IMG/VR virus record: IMGVR_UViG_3300034139_000028
Location: 1 to 30,553 of that record
DNA from: a virus
Direction: 5' to 3' (one strand)
Length of the DNA: 30,553 bases
Shown: piece by piece, positions 23,490-29,625 of the stretch
How the letters are laid out: each line of letters starts with the position of its first letter
Position numbering within the stretch: the first letter of the stretch is position 1
Position numbers and translations under genes: made by a program
Notes under the pieces: model-generated
Database searches by the model: none
What the model was told of the DNA's origin: nothing
Seen by the model: only the letters and a program-made list of their open reading frames with translations

Positions 23490-23495
23490 TATTTA
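23490..23495 (-). promoter_or_regulatory. TAAATA box, direct type (4 nt to ATG)
   Basis: CCCCAAAATAAATAGGGG precedes the TerS ATG by four nt. The box lies in the loop of a possible CCCC/GGGG stem and closely matches the portal start. Confidence 0.68.
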
Positions 23496-23565
23496 TTTTG
23501 GGGTGGGGTAAGACGAGGCCGGAAGCACGCTTGCCTCATAATGAAGCGGGTGCAATTCTAGCACC

Positions 23566-24423
23566 ATGAAAGACGGCGAACGGTCTTACCTCGGGAGCGC
23601 CACCATAGATGAAGCGTCACAAGCGGGGTGGCGGATACGTCGGACGTGCTTCGAGTGTAGAACATCCGATTGGATCGACCTCGACCCCGAGCGCTCACGC
23701 GGACTCGGCGCTGCACCGATAGAGGTTGCCCTAACGCGAGGCGTATTTGCATGCCCCGCATGCTCTGGGAATGACATCTTTCTTGCGACTGCCGATGCTG
23801 GGCCGAACGGTTCCACCATCTTTCTTAGACCCTTTGAGAACAGTCAACGTCGCGATGGTCGCATCCAAATAGAAGTGACCACAAAGATAACATACGTCCC
23901 CTTCCTCGTGGAAGAAGGGAAGGAGCGGAAGCCGTATATTCCGCTCCACGATCAAATTGACCTTGTGCGGACGCTTCCCGAGGTAGTCGGTCTGAAACAG
24001 GCGAGTGCGAGATATGGCGGTCGAAACCGACTTCGAGCACTGCTAACCGATGTCAATGGCAGACGTGAATTTAAGACCACCGGCTGCGCATGGATGATTA
24101 CGCGTCCTAGCCTTGAGAGCAAATGGTGCTGTGGTGGATACGTGGATTTCTCATACCAAGAATGGGAAAAAAATACGCTGGCTGACGTGACCGCACTCGG
24201 AGAGCGCTTGGCGCAGGGGCTGAAGGATGAGGTCGCTTCGAGTGATACAGTGCAGATTGAAGTTCACGTGGTGCAGTTTGAATTGCAGCCATACTATCTA
24301 CTGAGTTTTAGAACGTTTTGCCTCGACTTTCGCAGGAAGGAGGCTTTCTTGCGCTGGGAGGCGCTCACCGAAGCTTCGCGTAGGTTCTTCCTCAAACTTA
24401 GCAGTGACAGCGTTAACGCATAA
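23566..24423 (+). CDS. Zinc-ribbon protein of accessory cassette, unknown
   Basis: The protein has 285 residues. A CFEC (about residues 28-31) and CPAC (about 64-67) pair form a likely zinc ribbon. A mixed alpha/beta region follows with GGYVDFSYQEWEKN and EVHVVQFELQPYYLLSFR. I do not recognise the family. It runs opposite to the surrounding phage genes, has no TAAATA box and looks less G+C-rich than they do, suggesting later acquisition. No clear Shine-Dalgarno precedes the ATG; a CATAAT at 23537-23542 could be a -10 giving a short leader. It is inserted just upstream of TerS on the opposite strand. Confidence 0.6.
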   Translation: MKDGERSYLGSATIDEASQAGWRIRRTCFECRTSDWIDLDPERSRGLGAAPIEVALTRGVFACPACSGNDIFLATADAGPNGSTIFLRPFENSQRRDGRIQIEVTTKITYVPFLVEEGKERKPYIPLHDQIDLVRTLPEVVGLKQASARYGGRNRLRALLTDVNGRREFKTTGCAWMITRPSLESKWCCGGYVDFSYQEWEKNTLADVTALGERLAQGLKDEVASSDTVQIEVHVVQFELQPYYLLSFRTFCLDFRRKEAFLRWEALTEASRRFFLKLSSDSVNA

Positions 24424-24576
24424 ACGACCGGCTCAGGTGGCGCGTGTATCGTGTAGACATGGGAGCCGTCCTACCTAGGGATAATCCGTTAATGATCGGG
24501 TCATCCGACTCGGCTCAGTTCTTCCGTGACGGCCGATAAGAGCCGAGGCACCCGAGGCAATCAAGGGAGGATTGGC

Positions 24577-24957
24577 ATGAACGTCTCGAAGATTTCTTTG
24601 TTTGGCACGCTTGCCATATTACTTGCCACGCCTGTCATCGCAGAGCCCGGCGACCGCGCTGGAGACCACGCGGCCGACCGACGGGAACAAGCTGAACGGG
24701 ATCGCGAACGGCAGCGCGACGCGGATTACAACGACGCGGGGCGCGGAGTGCGTGAGCGCGAGCGCGCCGATGATAACCGGGAGCGGGAGCGGGTCGAAAG
24801 GCTTCGCGAGATTGACGACAGTGTTGAAGCGACCCAGCGAGAGATTGAAGACGCGCAGGCGCAAGAAGACCGCGAGCGCCCAGACCCTGAGAGTTACGGA
24901 GACTCCGGAGGTCCGAGGCTCCCTGAGAAGGAAAGGCCGGACCGAGGCCCGCACTAA
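24577..24957 (+). CDS. Secreted Arg/Glu-rich protein
   Basis: The protein has 126 residues. A signal peptide (ISLFGTLAILLATPVIAEP, cleavage near ALA/IAE at about residue 22) is followed by an unusually charged region dominated by Arg, Glu, Asp and Gln (RREQAERDRERQRDAD and similar), likely one long helix. The ATG at 24577 is chosen because GGGAGG lies six nt upstream. It has no recognised family. It could be a periplasmic lysis helper (spanin-like), but no lipobox is seen. It is part of the accessory cassette. Confidence 0.6.
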   Translation: MNVSKISLFGTLAILLATPVIAEPGDRAGDHAADRREQAERDRERQRDADYNDAGRGVRERERADDNRERERVERLREIDDSVEATQREIEDAQAQEDRERPDPESYGDSGGPRLPEKERPDRGPH

Positions 24958-25093
24958 AAACAAGCCCTATTTCTGCGGCGTCGCGTGGTTGAGGGAACGC
25001 CGGTGTGGAGGTCCGAAGGCTCTCGTCCTTGACCCACCCCCCGTCGCGTGACGCTGCCTCCCCTCGGCGGCAGAAACGCGACTCAATCTGGCC

Positions 25094-25795
25094 TCAGTCT
25101 TCTTGCGCTCGTTTAGCTTTTCGTAGCGCCCATCTTTTGAGCATCAGGGCTGCGAGGGCTAGTAAAGCTGACGCGACGAGCGAGCCACCCACTCCAATAC
25201 CGGCACCGATCCATCGTTCTCGGACAGCGTTGGCGCGATTGCGTTCCTCTTGCATGCGCAAGAGCGCATCCACTGTTCGCTGGTCCGCTTGCACCACCGG
25301 TTCCAAAGAGGCGCGACGTTGCCGCAAGTCTGCCAGTGCTTGCCGATCAACCTTCATCTGCTCGCGCTGTTGGACAACGAATTGCTCTAGCTGGTTCAAA
25401 CTACGTTGCGTAGCGTCGAGCGACGCAAGTTGCTGTTCAAATGAAGAGGCTTGCGATTCCTTAGGCTGGTCTTGTCCAACGGACATAATGAAGATGACCG
25501 TTGCACCTGCACCACCAACAAGTATTGACGCTAGCTCGGAATAAAACCGCCTGTATTGCTCATCTCCGATCAAGCGCCACCATCGCTGCACCAAGGATGC
25601 TGCTGCGTTACTGGCTATGTTGAGGGCTCCCGCTGTCTTCAGCAAGGAACATGTGTTGCAAATAATTCTTATGTTGCTCTCGTCGATTGTGCCGCCCTGC
25701 GATATCGGCACGATGTGCTCGCGGCGAGCCTGTTGGCGAGCAACTGTCCGGCCACATGCGGCGCATTGCACTTTCGCGTCTGTCGGCATGGCCAC
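25094..25795 (-). CDS. Membrane-anchored HNH-domain protein
   Basis: The protein has 233 residues. Residues 11-53 form an HNH/zinc domain: CAAC (11-14), REHIVPISQGG (His27), SNIRIICNTC (Asn41, C46, C49). A membrane span follows (about 87-106, ILVGGAGATVIFIMSV), then a coiled coil (about 115-190, rich in Gln/Arg/Glu), a second span (about 195-220) and a basic tail (KRWALRKAKRAQED). The HNH head would be cytoplasmic and the coiled coil periplasmic. The start is GTG at 25795 (GAGGG upstream) or ATG at 25789. This architecture is unusual; it suggests a membrane-linked nuclease or defence or exclusion factor, which is inference. Confidence 0.7.
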   Translation of the reverse strand: MAMPTDAKVQCAACGRTVARQQARREHIVPISQGGTIDESNIRIICNTCSLLKTAGALNIASNAAASLVQRWWRLIGDEQYRRFYSELASILVGGAGATVIFIMSVGQDQPKESQASSFEQQLASLDATQRSLNQLEQFVVQQREQMKVDRQALADLRQRRASLEPVVQADQRTVDALLRMQEERNRANAVRERWIGAGIGVGGSLVASALLALAALMLKRWALRKAKRAQED

Positions 25796-25860
25796 GGCTT
25801 ATCCCTCACCCTCTCAATTCTCCACCTTCTTAAGAAACGCGCTCCCTGACAAGGGTAAGG

Positions 25861-26205
25861 TTAGCTCAACTCCTCGGTGCGATTAGCCGGGTGGTGGGGG
25901 TCGAGCGGGTAGCCGTCGAGCCCCGCTGCACAGTCGTAGCCAACGGTCTCCCTCCTCTGCTTAGTAATGGCGTGGCAGGGCTCGCACAGGGACTGTAGCT
26001 CCCCTTCCCAGAAGAGATCGAGGTTGCCTCGGTGAGGCACGATATGGTCGGCGACGTTGGCAGACACAGGGCGTCCCTCGGCAAGGCAGAAGCGACACAG
26101 GGGCTCCGCCGTGAGCTGGGCAAGCCTCCTCTCCTTCCATGCCTTCCTGCCGTAAAGCTTCCGGTATTCCGCAGCCTCAGCGGAGCGGTAGTCTCGATGC
26201 CTCAT
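25861..26205 (-). CDS. Phage HNH endonuclease
   Basis: The protein has 114 residues. PLCRFC (about 37-40) and LCEPCH (about 74-78) bind structural zinc, and VADHIVPHRGNLDLFW (about 51-66) supplies the HNH core. It fits the small HNH nucleases located next to terminase genes and needed for packaging in HK97-type phages. Here an accessory cassette separates it from TerS by 2.4 kb. The ATG at 26205 lies six nt after a TAAGTA variant of the box (26212-26217). Confidence 0.88.
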   Translation of the reverse strand: MRHRDYRSAEAAEYRKLYGRKAWKERRLAQLTAEPLCRFCLAEGRPVSANVADHIVPHRGNLDLFWEGELQSLCEPCHAITKQRRETVGYDCAAGLDGYPLDPHHPANRTEELS

Positions 26206-26211
26206 CGCTGA

Positions 26212-26217
26212 TACTTA
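26212..26217 (-). promoter_or_regulatory. Variant TAAGTA box before the HNH gene
   Basis: GGTATAAGTA lies six nt before the ATG at 26205. It differs from TAAATA by one base and sits at a similar distance, so it is probably a degenerate copy. Confidence 0.45.
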
Positions 26218-26243
26218 TACCGAGCCCATTGTGGGAGAGGCCA

Positions 26244-27125
26244 ATGTCCGAAGAAGACGTCCTTGCCGACTTCAAAATCACCGGTGATGGAATGCGTGAT
26301 ATTATTCGGAGGCAGATAAGCGACATAGAAAAGTGCCTTGATCTTCTTTCACGACGGCGGCTCGGTGAAATCACGTTGCCGCAGGGCGACCCTGCCGTAT
26401 TCTACGTAATTGCGACAATGATCCACATGATTGGTATCAGTGGAGAGTCGGTTCTAAAACTGACAACCGAAGCCGATTTGGGGGCTAAGGACGCATACCC
26501 GATTACGAGAGCTATCATTGAAGGAACAGTGAACGTCTGCTACATTATGGCAAAGGGCAGAGAGACCGCCGAAAAGGCGATGAGGCATGCTGAAGTGAAG
26601 GCATACAGAGACCTCAAGCGGCATTGGGATGCAGGCGGTGTTAGCATCACGATAACGAGTGGAGAAGTTCTACCTCCTGATGAAATCCAAAGACTTGAGG
26701 TCCTCGCCGAAGAGTTCACAACTCGGAAAGGACGAGACATCGACTGGACTGACGACAACCTCAGGCAAAAAATCGACGCCATTGGAGATGTTTTCATCTA
26801 CCAAAGCGTTGACCCGCTTAACCATGCGGCCTTTGCCATATACCGGTCATCGTCTGAAGTTATCCACGGAAGCTACTATGGAGCTTTGTTCTTCTGGGGA
26901 CTTAAGCTCACGAATCAAGACGAGCCGTTCTCAGAGCATGACGCTGTTCAGTTGATGCATGAGCATCGAAATAACGTGTTGATGGCAGTGGCGCTTTCGT
27001 ATAGCAGCCTTCTAGCGTGCTTCGGCGACTACATCGGTGCTTTAGAATTAGAAAGAGCCGCTATGGCGGACCTCGAAAGATTAGGGTCTCTGCCAATGGT
27101 CCAAGCCCTCAAGCCGTTGACTTGA
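26244..27125 (+). CDS. DUF5677-like accessory protein
   Basis: The protein has 293 residues and is mostly helical. Features such as DAYPITRAIIEGTVNVCYIM, MRHAEVKAYRDLKRHWDAGG and YRSSSEVIHGSYYG resemble DUF5677-type proteins of unknown function. The gene looks less G+C-rich than its neighbours and is read against the phage late direction, so it is likely a transferred gene. The ATG at 26244 has GGGAGAGG six nt upstream. It is transcribed from its own signal. Some DUF5677 members occur near defence genes, but no role is shown here. Confidence 0.6.
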   Translation: MSEEDVLADFKITGDGMRDIIRRQISDIEKCLDLLSRRRLGEITLPQGDPAVFYVIATMIHMIGISGESVLKLTTEADLGAKDAYPITRAIIEGTVNVCYIMAKGRETAEKAMRHAEVKAYRDLKRHWDAGGVSITITSGEVLPPDEIQRLEVLAEEFTTRKGRDIDWTDDNLRQKIDAIGDVFIYQSVDPLNHAAFAIYRSSSEVIHGSYYGALFFWGLKLTNQDEPFSEHDAVQLMHEHRNNVLMAVALSYSSLLACFGDYIGALELERAAMADLERLGSLPMVQALKPLT

Positions 27126-27149
27126 AACCGGCACTAGCCCCCGGCACAG

Positions 27150-27362
27150 CTAAAGCGAGGGACCACCGGGCAGACCGGGGAGCCCACTCAGCTTCGGCAA
27201 GGGCCTCGCGGCGTAGTGCACGCCGAAGAACCGGATGAGCGCGTCGGCGAAGCCGTATAGCTCCCGCTCCCTCACCTTGGGGTCGGTGCACGTGGCGGGC
27301 TGCCACTTCATGATCTCGGCACAGATGAGGGCGACCACATCGTCGCGGCTCGGCTCAATCAT
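27150..27362 (-). CDS. Small phage protein, unknown
   Basis: The protein has 70 residues from the ATG at 27362, which overlaps the upstream stop (ATGATTGA). The GTG at 27371 is an alternative. Sequence elements DDVVALICAEIMKWQPATCT and ELYGFADALIRFFG suggest helices. It is the last of four coupled genes. Function is unknown. Confidence 0.6.
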   Translation of the reverse strand: MIEPSRDDVVALICAEIMKWQPATCTDPKVRERELYGFADALIRFFGVHYAARPLPKLSGLPGLPGGPSL

Positions 27363-27585
27363 CGACGGCACCTCGAAGCTTCCTCAGCCCGGCACGGGCC
27401 GAGACTGCGCCTAGGATCGAGGTCACGAAGGCTGCCCCGTAGCCGAGTGCGCCCATAGCGATCATTCCGACCCTGATGGGCAGCGGAGCACCCCAGTCCG
27501 TCACTAGGGCACCCGCTGCCACGAGGAGAAGCGTGGCGAGCCCCCAAAGGATGAGGGCGTCGCGGAGGTCTCGAATATCGGTCAT
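27355..27585 (-). CDS. Small membrane protein, two predicted spans
   Basis: The protein has 76 residues. It has two hydrophobic segments (about 10-30, LILWGLATLLLVAAGALV, and about 38-58, VGMIAMGALGYGAAFVTSI) and a basic end (RAGLRKLRGAVDD). The ATG overlaps the upstream stop (ATGA at 27582-27585). A small holin would fit, but location outside the lysis region makes that uncertain. Confidence 0.65.
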   Translation of the reverse strand: MTDIRDLRDALILWGLATLLLVAAGALVTDWGAPLPIRVGMIAMGALGYGAAFVTSILGAVSARAGLRKLRGAVDD

Positions 27586-27827
27586 ACAACCCCCGAGAGG
27601 AGCCGTATGCGCAAGCTGGGGAGCCAGACCCTTAGCGTGACGGGACGCGCCTCACGGAGGCTGTAGAGGGCCTCTAGGGCGACCGAGAGAGCGTGCTCGA
27701 ACACCTCAGGTGGGATGACGCCGAGGTCTTCGAGACCCGCTTGCTTAGCCATGTTTGAGACTCGACCCTCGGCTATGACGCGATCGATGTTGATGAGGCT
27801 GTAACGGTGGTCGGGTTGCGGTGGCAT
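27582..27827 (-). CDS. Small phage protein, unknown
   Basis: The protein has 81 residues from the ATG at 27827, which overlaps the upstream stop (TGATG at 27825-27829). It contains MAKQAGLEDLGVIPPEVFEHALSVALEALYSLRE-like helical character. Not recognised. Confidence 0.62.
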   Translation of the reverse strand: MPPQPDHRYSLINIDRVIAEGRVSNMAKQAGLEDLGVIPPEVFEHALSVALEALYSLREARPVTLRVWLPSLRIRLLSGVV

Positions 27828-28135
27828 CAGGGTTCCTTGGGCGGGGGTAAAGTTGGGGTGGCGAGCCGCGCCGCCTTGCGGCGACGATAATTTTCGCGGG
27901 TCTGGCGACGTAAGCGCTCGCGCTTCTCGGGGTCGGCGTATCGCCGCTTGTGGCGTGCGGCTCGTGCAGCCTTCACCTTTTCGGGATAGCGAGCTTCGTG
28001 GGCGGGGCGGTATTCTGCCGCCTTCTTGTCGGCGCACTTCCGACAAAGCCGGTTGACCCACTTTGGAGTGCAGAAGCTCTTATACCAATTGACCCCGACG
28101 ACGAGATCGACATTGCAGTGACGACACTTGTTCAT
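27827..28135 (-). CDS. Zinc-finger protein with basic tail
   Basis: The protein has 102 residues. KCRHC (about 3-7) and LCRKC (about 30-34) are two Cys pairs likely binding zinc. The rest is very basic (ARHKRRYADPEKRERLRRQT), suggesting nucleic-acid binding. The ATG at 28135 lies five nt after a box in the full form TATAAATA. It leads a four-gene group. Confidence 0.68.
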   Translation of the reverse strand: MNKCRHCNVDLVVGVNWYKSFCTPKWVNRLCRKCADKKAAEYRPAHEARYPEKVKAARAARHKRRYADPEKRERLRRQTRENYRRRKAARLATPTLPPPKEP

Positions 28136-28140
28136 TGCCG

Positions 28141-28146
28141 TATTTA
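28141..28146 (-). promoter_or_regulatory. TAAATA box, direct type, full TATAAATA
   Basis: The minus strand reads CGGTATAAATACGGCAATG; the box is five nt before the ATG at 28135. The eight-base TATAAATA is identical to the T4 late promoter core, an interesting match that could be coincidence. Confidence 0.66.
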
Positions 28147-28208
28147 TACCGTGAGGCAAAGTCACGCGCCGAAAACCAACGTGACTTACGCCGCGTTTTC
28201 GGCACACG

Positions 28209-28238
28209 CCGCTGCGCTCACCTGTCAGCGGTCTTTTT
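28209..28238 (+). terminator. Possible rho-independent terminator, plus strand
   Basis: CCGCTG (28209-28214) and CAGCGG (28226-28231) form a 6-bp stem with an 11-nt loop, followed by TCTTTTT. No plus-strand gene ends within 1 kb, so the match may be fortuitous or serve read-through from 27125. Confidence 0.35.
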
Positions 28239-28384
28239 ATAGAACTTTTCCACACGAGGCCCTGCCCCAAGTTATCGAATCCCACGAGGCGGAGCCGAGA
28301 CGAGGAGTTTCAAATCTACGGAGCGAATGCGACCACGAGCGGTCTCGGTCCACGTAGACGCGGCTGAAAGCCGGTATTCGTGCG

Positions 28385-28456
28385 GAGATTTCCCGAAATC
28401 TCTATTAATACCTTTTTCTAAGATTCTATCTCTCTGACGGTATTAATAGAGATTTC
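28385..28456. repeat. Perfect 18-bp AT-rich inverted repeat with third half-site
   Basis: The left arm (28395-28412) starts GAAATCTCTATTAATACC. The right arm (28439-28456) is its exact inverse complement, GGTATTAATAGAGATTTC. The loop is 26 nt. A further GAGATTTC (28385-28392) can pair with GAAATCTC (28395-28402), so two mutually exclusive structures are possible. Confidence 0.85.
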
Positions 28457-28480
28457 GCCTCCGCGACCTGTCGGAGAAAC

Positions 28481-29221
28481 CTACACGTAATCGACCGCAA
28501 GGGTCTTTTGAGAAGCCCACCCGTGAAGGACGGGACTCGTGCTGAAACGGGTCTGCAATTTGGCGTTGCCGGTGAGGGGCTTGCCTGAGGCATCCGTGGC
28601 GCGGAAGTCGGTGAGGTCCATCCTCGCCGTGGTCAAGTAGAGGTCGGTGAAGGTGACGGCACCGTTCGTGAGGCCGACGTGCACGACCTGCCCGTCGTGA
28701 TAGAGCGTGCCGGGGTTCTTACTCTTGAGCATGCCGAAGAGCCCCTTTGCCGGGTAGGCGTCGGCAAGGGCGACGAGGAACTTCGCATAGCTGGCGCTGA
28801 TGGGATTGAGGAGCTTCGTGCTTTGGAGCCGCTCGGCTTCGCTCTTGAGCCGGTCGGCTGTCACGAGGTCTGCCATGCCCCGAAATGCGAGCGCGTTGCG
28901 GCTCGCGAAGTTCACCGAGCGGGCGTCGCACGTCCACGCCTTGAAGGTCATGGCGTAGCGGATGGGCTTGCTCTTCACTTTCCGACCCTGAGGCCAGTTA
29001 TCGAAGATCGTGGTTTCGAGCGCGGTCATGTCGCTCGGTAGCGGGCACGGCGACACCTTCTCGGCTCCGCTTGTCGCGGCAAAGTCTTCGGGCGTGAAGA
29101 CTCCAGCCGCCAAGAGCCGGGCCTTGAACGCAGCCTTCATCGTGACTGGATCGAGATCGACCATCTCACCCATCCGCAGGATGGCGGCATCGATCTCTTT
29201 GAAGCCAAGCCGGTCGGTCAC
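28481..29221 (-). CDS. Phage protein of unknown function
   Basis: The protein has 246 residues from the GTG at 29221, which overlaps the upstream HTH gene's stop by GTGA. It has an N-terminal helical part (FKEIDAAILRMGEMVDLD) and a beta-rich C-terminus (VVHVGLTNGAVTFTDLYLTT). No motif is recognised. The coupling with an AlpA-like HTH gene suggests a shared early or regulatory role. Confidence 0.65.
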   Translation of the reverse strand: MTDRLGFKEIDAAILRMGEMVDLDPVTMKAAFKARLLAAGVFTPEDFAATSGAEKVSPCPLPSDMTALETTIFDNWPQGRKVKSKPIRYAMTFKAWTCDARSVNFASRNALAFRGMADLVTADRLKSEAERLQSTKLLNPISASYAKFLVALADAYPAKGLFGMLKSKNPGTLYHDGQVVHVGLTNGAVTFTDLYLTTARMDLTDFRATDASGKPLTGNAKLQTRFSTSPVLHGWASQKTLAVDYV

Positions 29222-29382
29222 CGCGCGGCGACCCATGCGGCGATGTCGGTCGCGCGCCACTGGAGGTCACCGGGCTTATCGACCGGCTTCGGAAACCCGG
29301 GCAGCTTGCGCATCACATAGAGGGTCTGTCGGCTGCATTTGAAATAATGCGTAAGGTCTTTGGTCGTGAGAAGTTCGGGCAC
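29218..29382 (-). CDS. AlpA-like helix-turn-helix protein
   Basis: The protein has 54 residues. LLTTKDLTHYFKCSRQTLYV then KLPGFPKPV and RATDIAAWV is the standard AlpA/HTH_17 pattern. The GTG at 29382 is chosen because a hairpin leader with GGAGACC ends four nt upstream; a longer in-frame start would include the leader. It is divergent from the plus-strand operon, so it may regulate that region. It is the second such protein in the window, with one at 1977-2162. Confidence 0.78.
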   Translation of the reverse strand: MPELLTTKDLTHYFKCSRQTLYVMRKLPGFPKPVDKPGDLQWRATDIAAWVAAR

Positions 29383-29386
29383 GTTA

Positions 29387-29413
29387 GGTCTCCGGTGAGT
29401 GAGACCATATTTA
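29387..29413 (-). promoter_or_regulatory. TAAATA box plus hairpin leader of the HTH gene
   Basis: The box is at 29408-29413 (GATAAATA). One nt later comes a 6-bp stem GGTCTC (29401-29406), 8-nt loop, GAGACC (29387-29392), then TAAC and the GTG. GGAG lies at the loop/3' arm junction. Confidence 0.75.
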
Positions 29414-29495
29414 TCAAACCCGTCCAAGTAGGCGCAATAAAGTCCTTTCCTGTTTCATCGCGTAAACTTAGGTCCGCAGGGGTTTGCGTGAAAGA

Positions 29496-29521
29496 TAAAT
29501 AACTCCGTAACATTTACGGAG
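29496..29521 (+). promoter_or_regulatory. TAAATA box plus hairpin leader of the plus-strand operon
   Basis: GATAAATA (29494-29501; box 29496-29501) is followed one nt later by CTCCGTAA (29503-29510), loop CAT and TTACGGAG (29514-29521), a perfect 8-bp stem. GGAGG of the ribosome site spans its 3' arm and end. The ATG is at 29527. This is the only copy on the plus strand, and it precedes a plus-strand gene. Confidence 0.8.
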
Positions 29522-29526
29522 GCATC

Positions 29527-29625
29527 ATGACTACCTACCACACCCGCACGATGCGCGACGATATTCGCGCGCATATCTGTTTTTCGCCCACTCGACGGCT
29601 TGAGGTGCTCGCATGGGCAGCATGA
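29527..29625 (+). CDS. Small leader ORF, 32 residues
   Basis: The ATG at 29527 follows GGAGG by five nt and encodes a 32-residue peptide starting MTTYHTRTMRDDIRAHICFS and ending VLAWAA. It overlaps the start of the next gene by 13 nt, so its translation probably feeds that gene. It is the first gene of the plus-strand group and could be a small regulatory peptide or only a coupling leader. Confidence 0.6.
   Translation: MTTYHTRTMRDDIRAHICFSPTRRLEVLAWAA

Larger units (their letters stand above)
28147..28480. other. Intergenic region with several inverted repeats, no credible gene
   Basis: Roughly 335 nt without a convincing ORF on either strand. It holds an AAGTCACG/CGTGACTT repeat (28159-28187), a possible plus-strand terminator (28209-28238), GTCTC/GAGAC-type repeats (28295-28348) and the large AT-rich inverted repeat (28385-28456). 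Confidence 0.7.

Noticed and set aside
24602-25051. A second plus-strand frame overlapping the secreted Arg/Glu-rich gene
   Set aside because: It lacks a ribosome site and has low-complexity shadow composition. The other frame has a signal peptide and a good Shine-Dalgarno.
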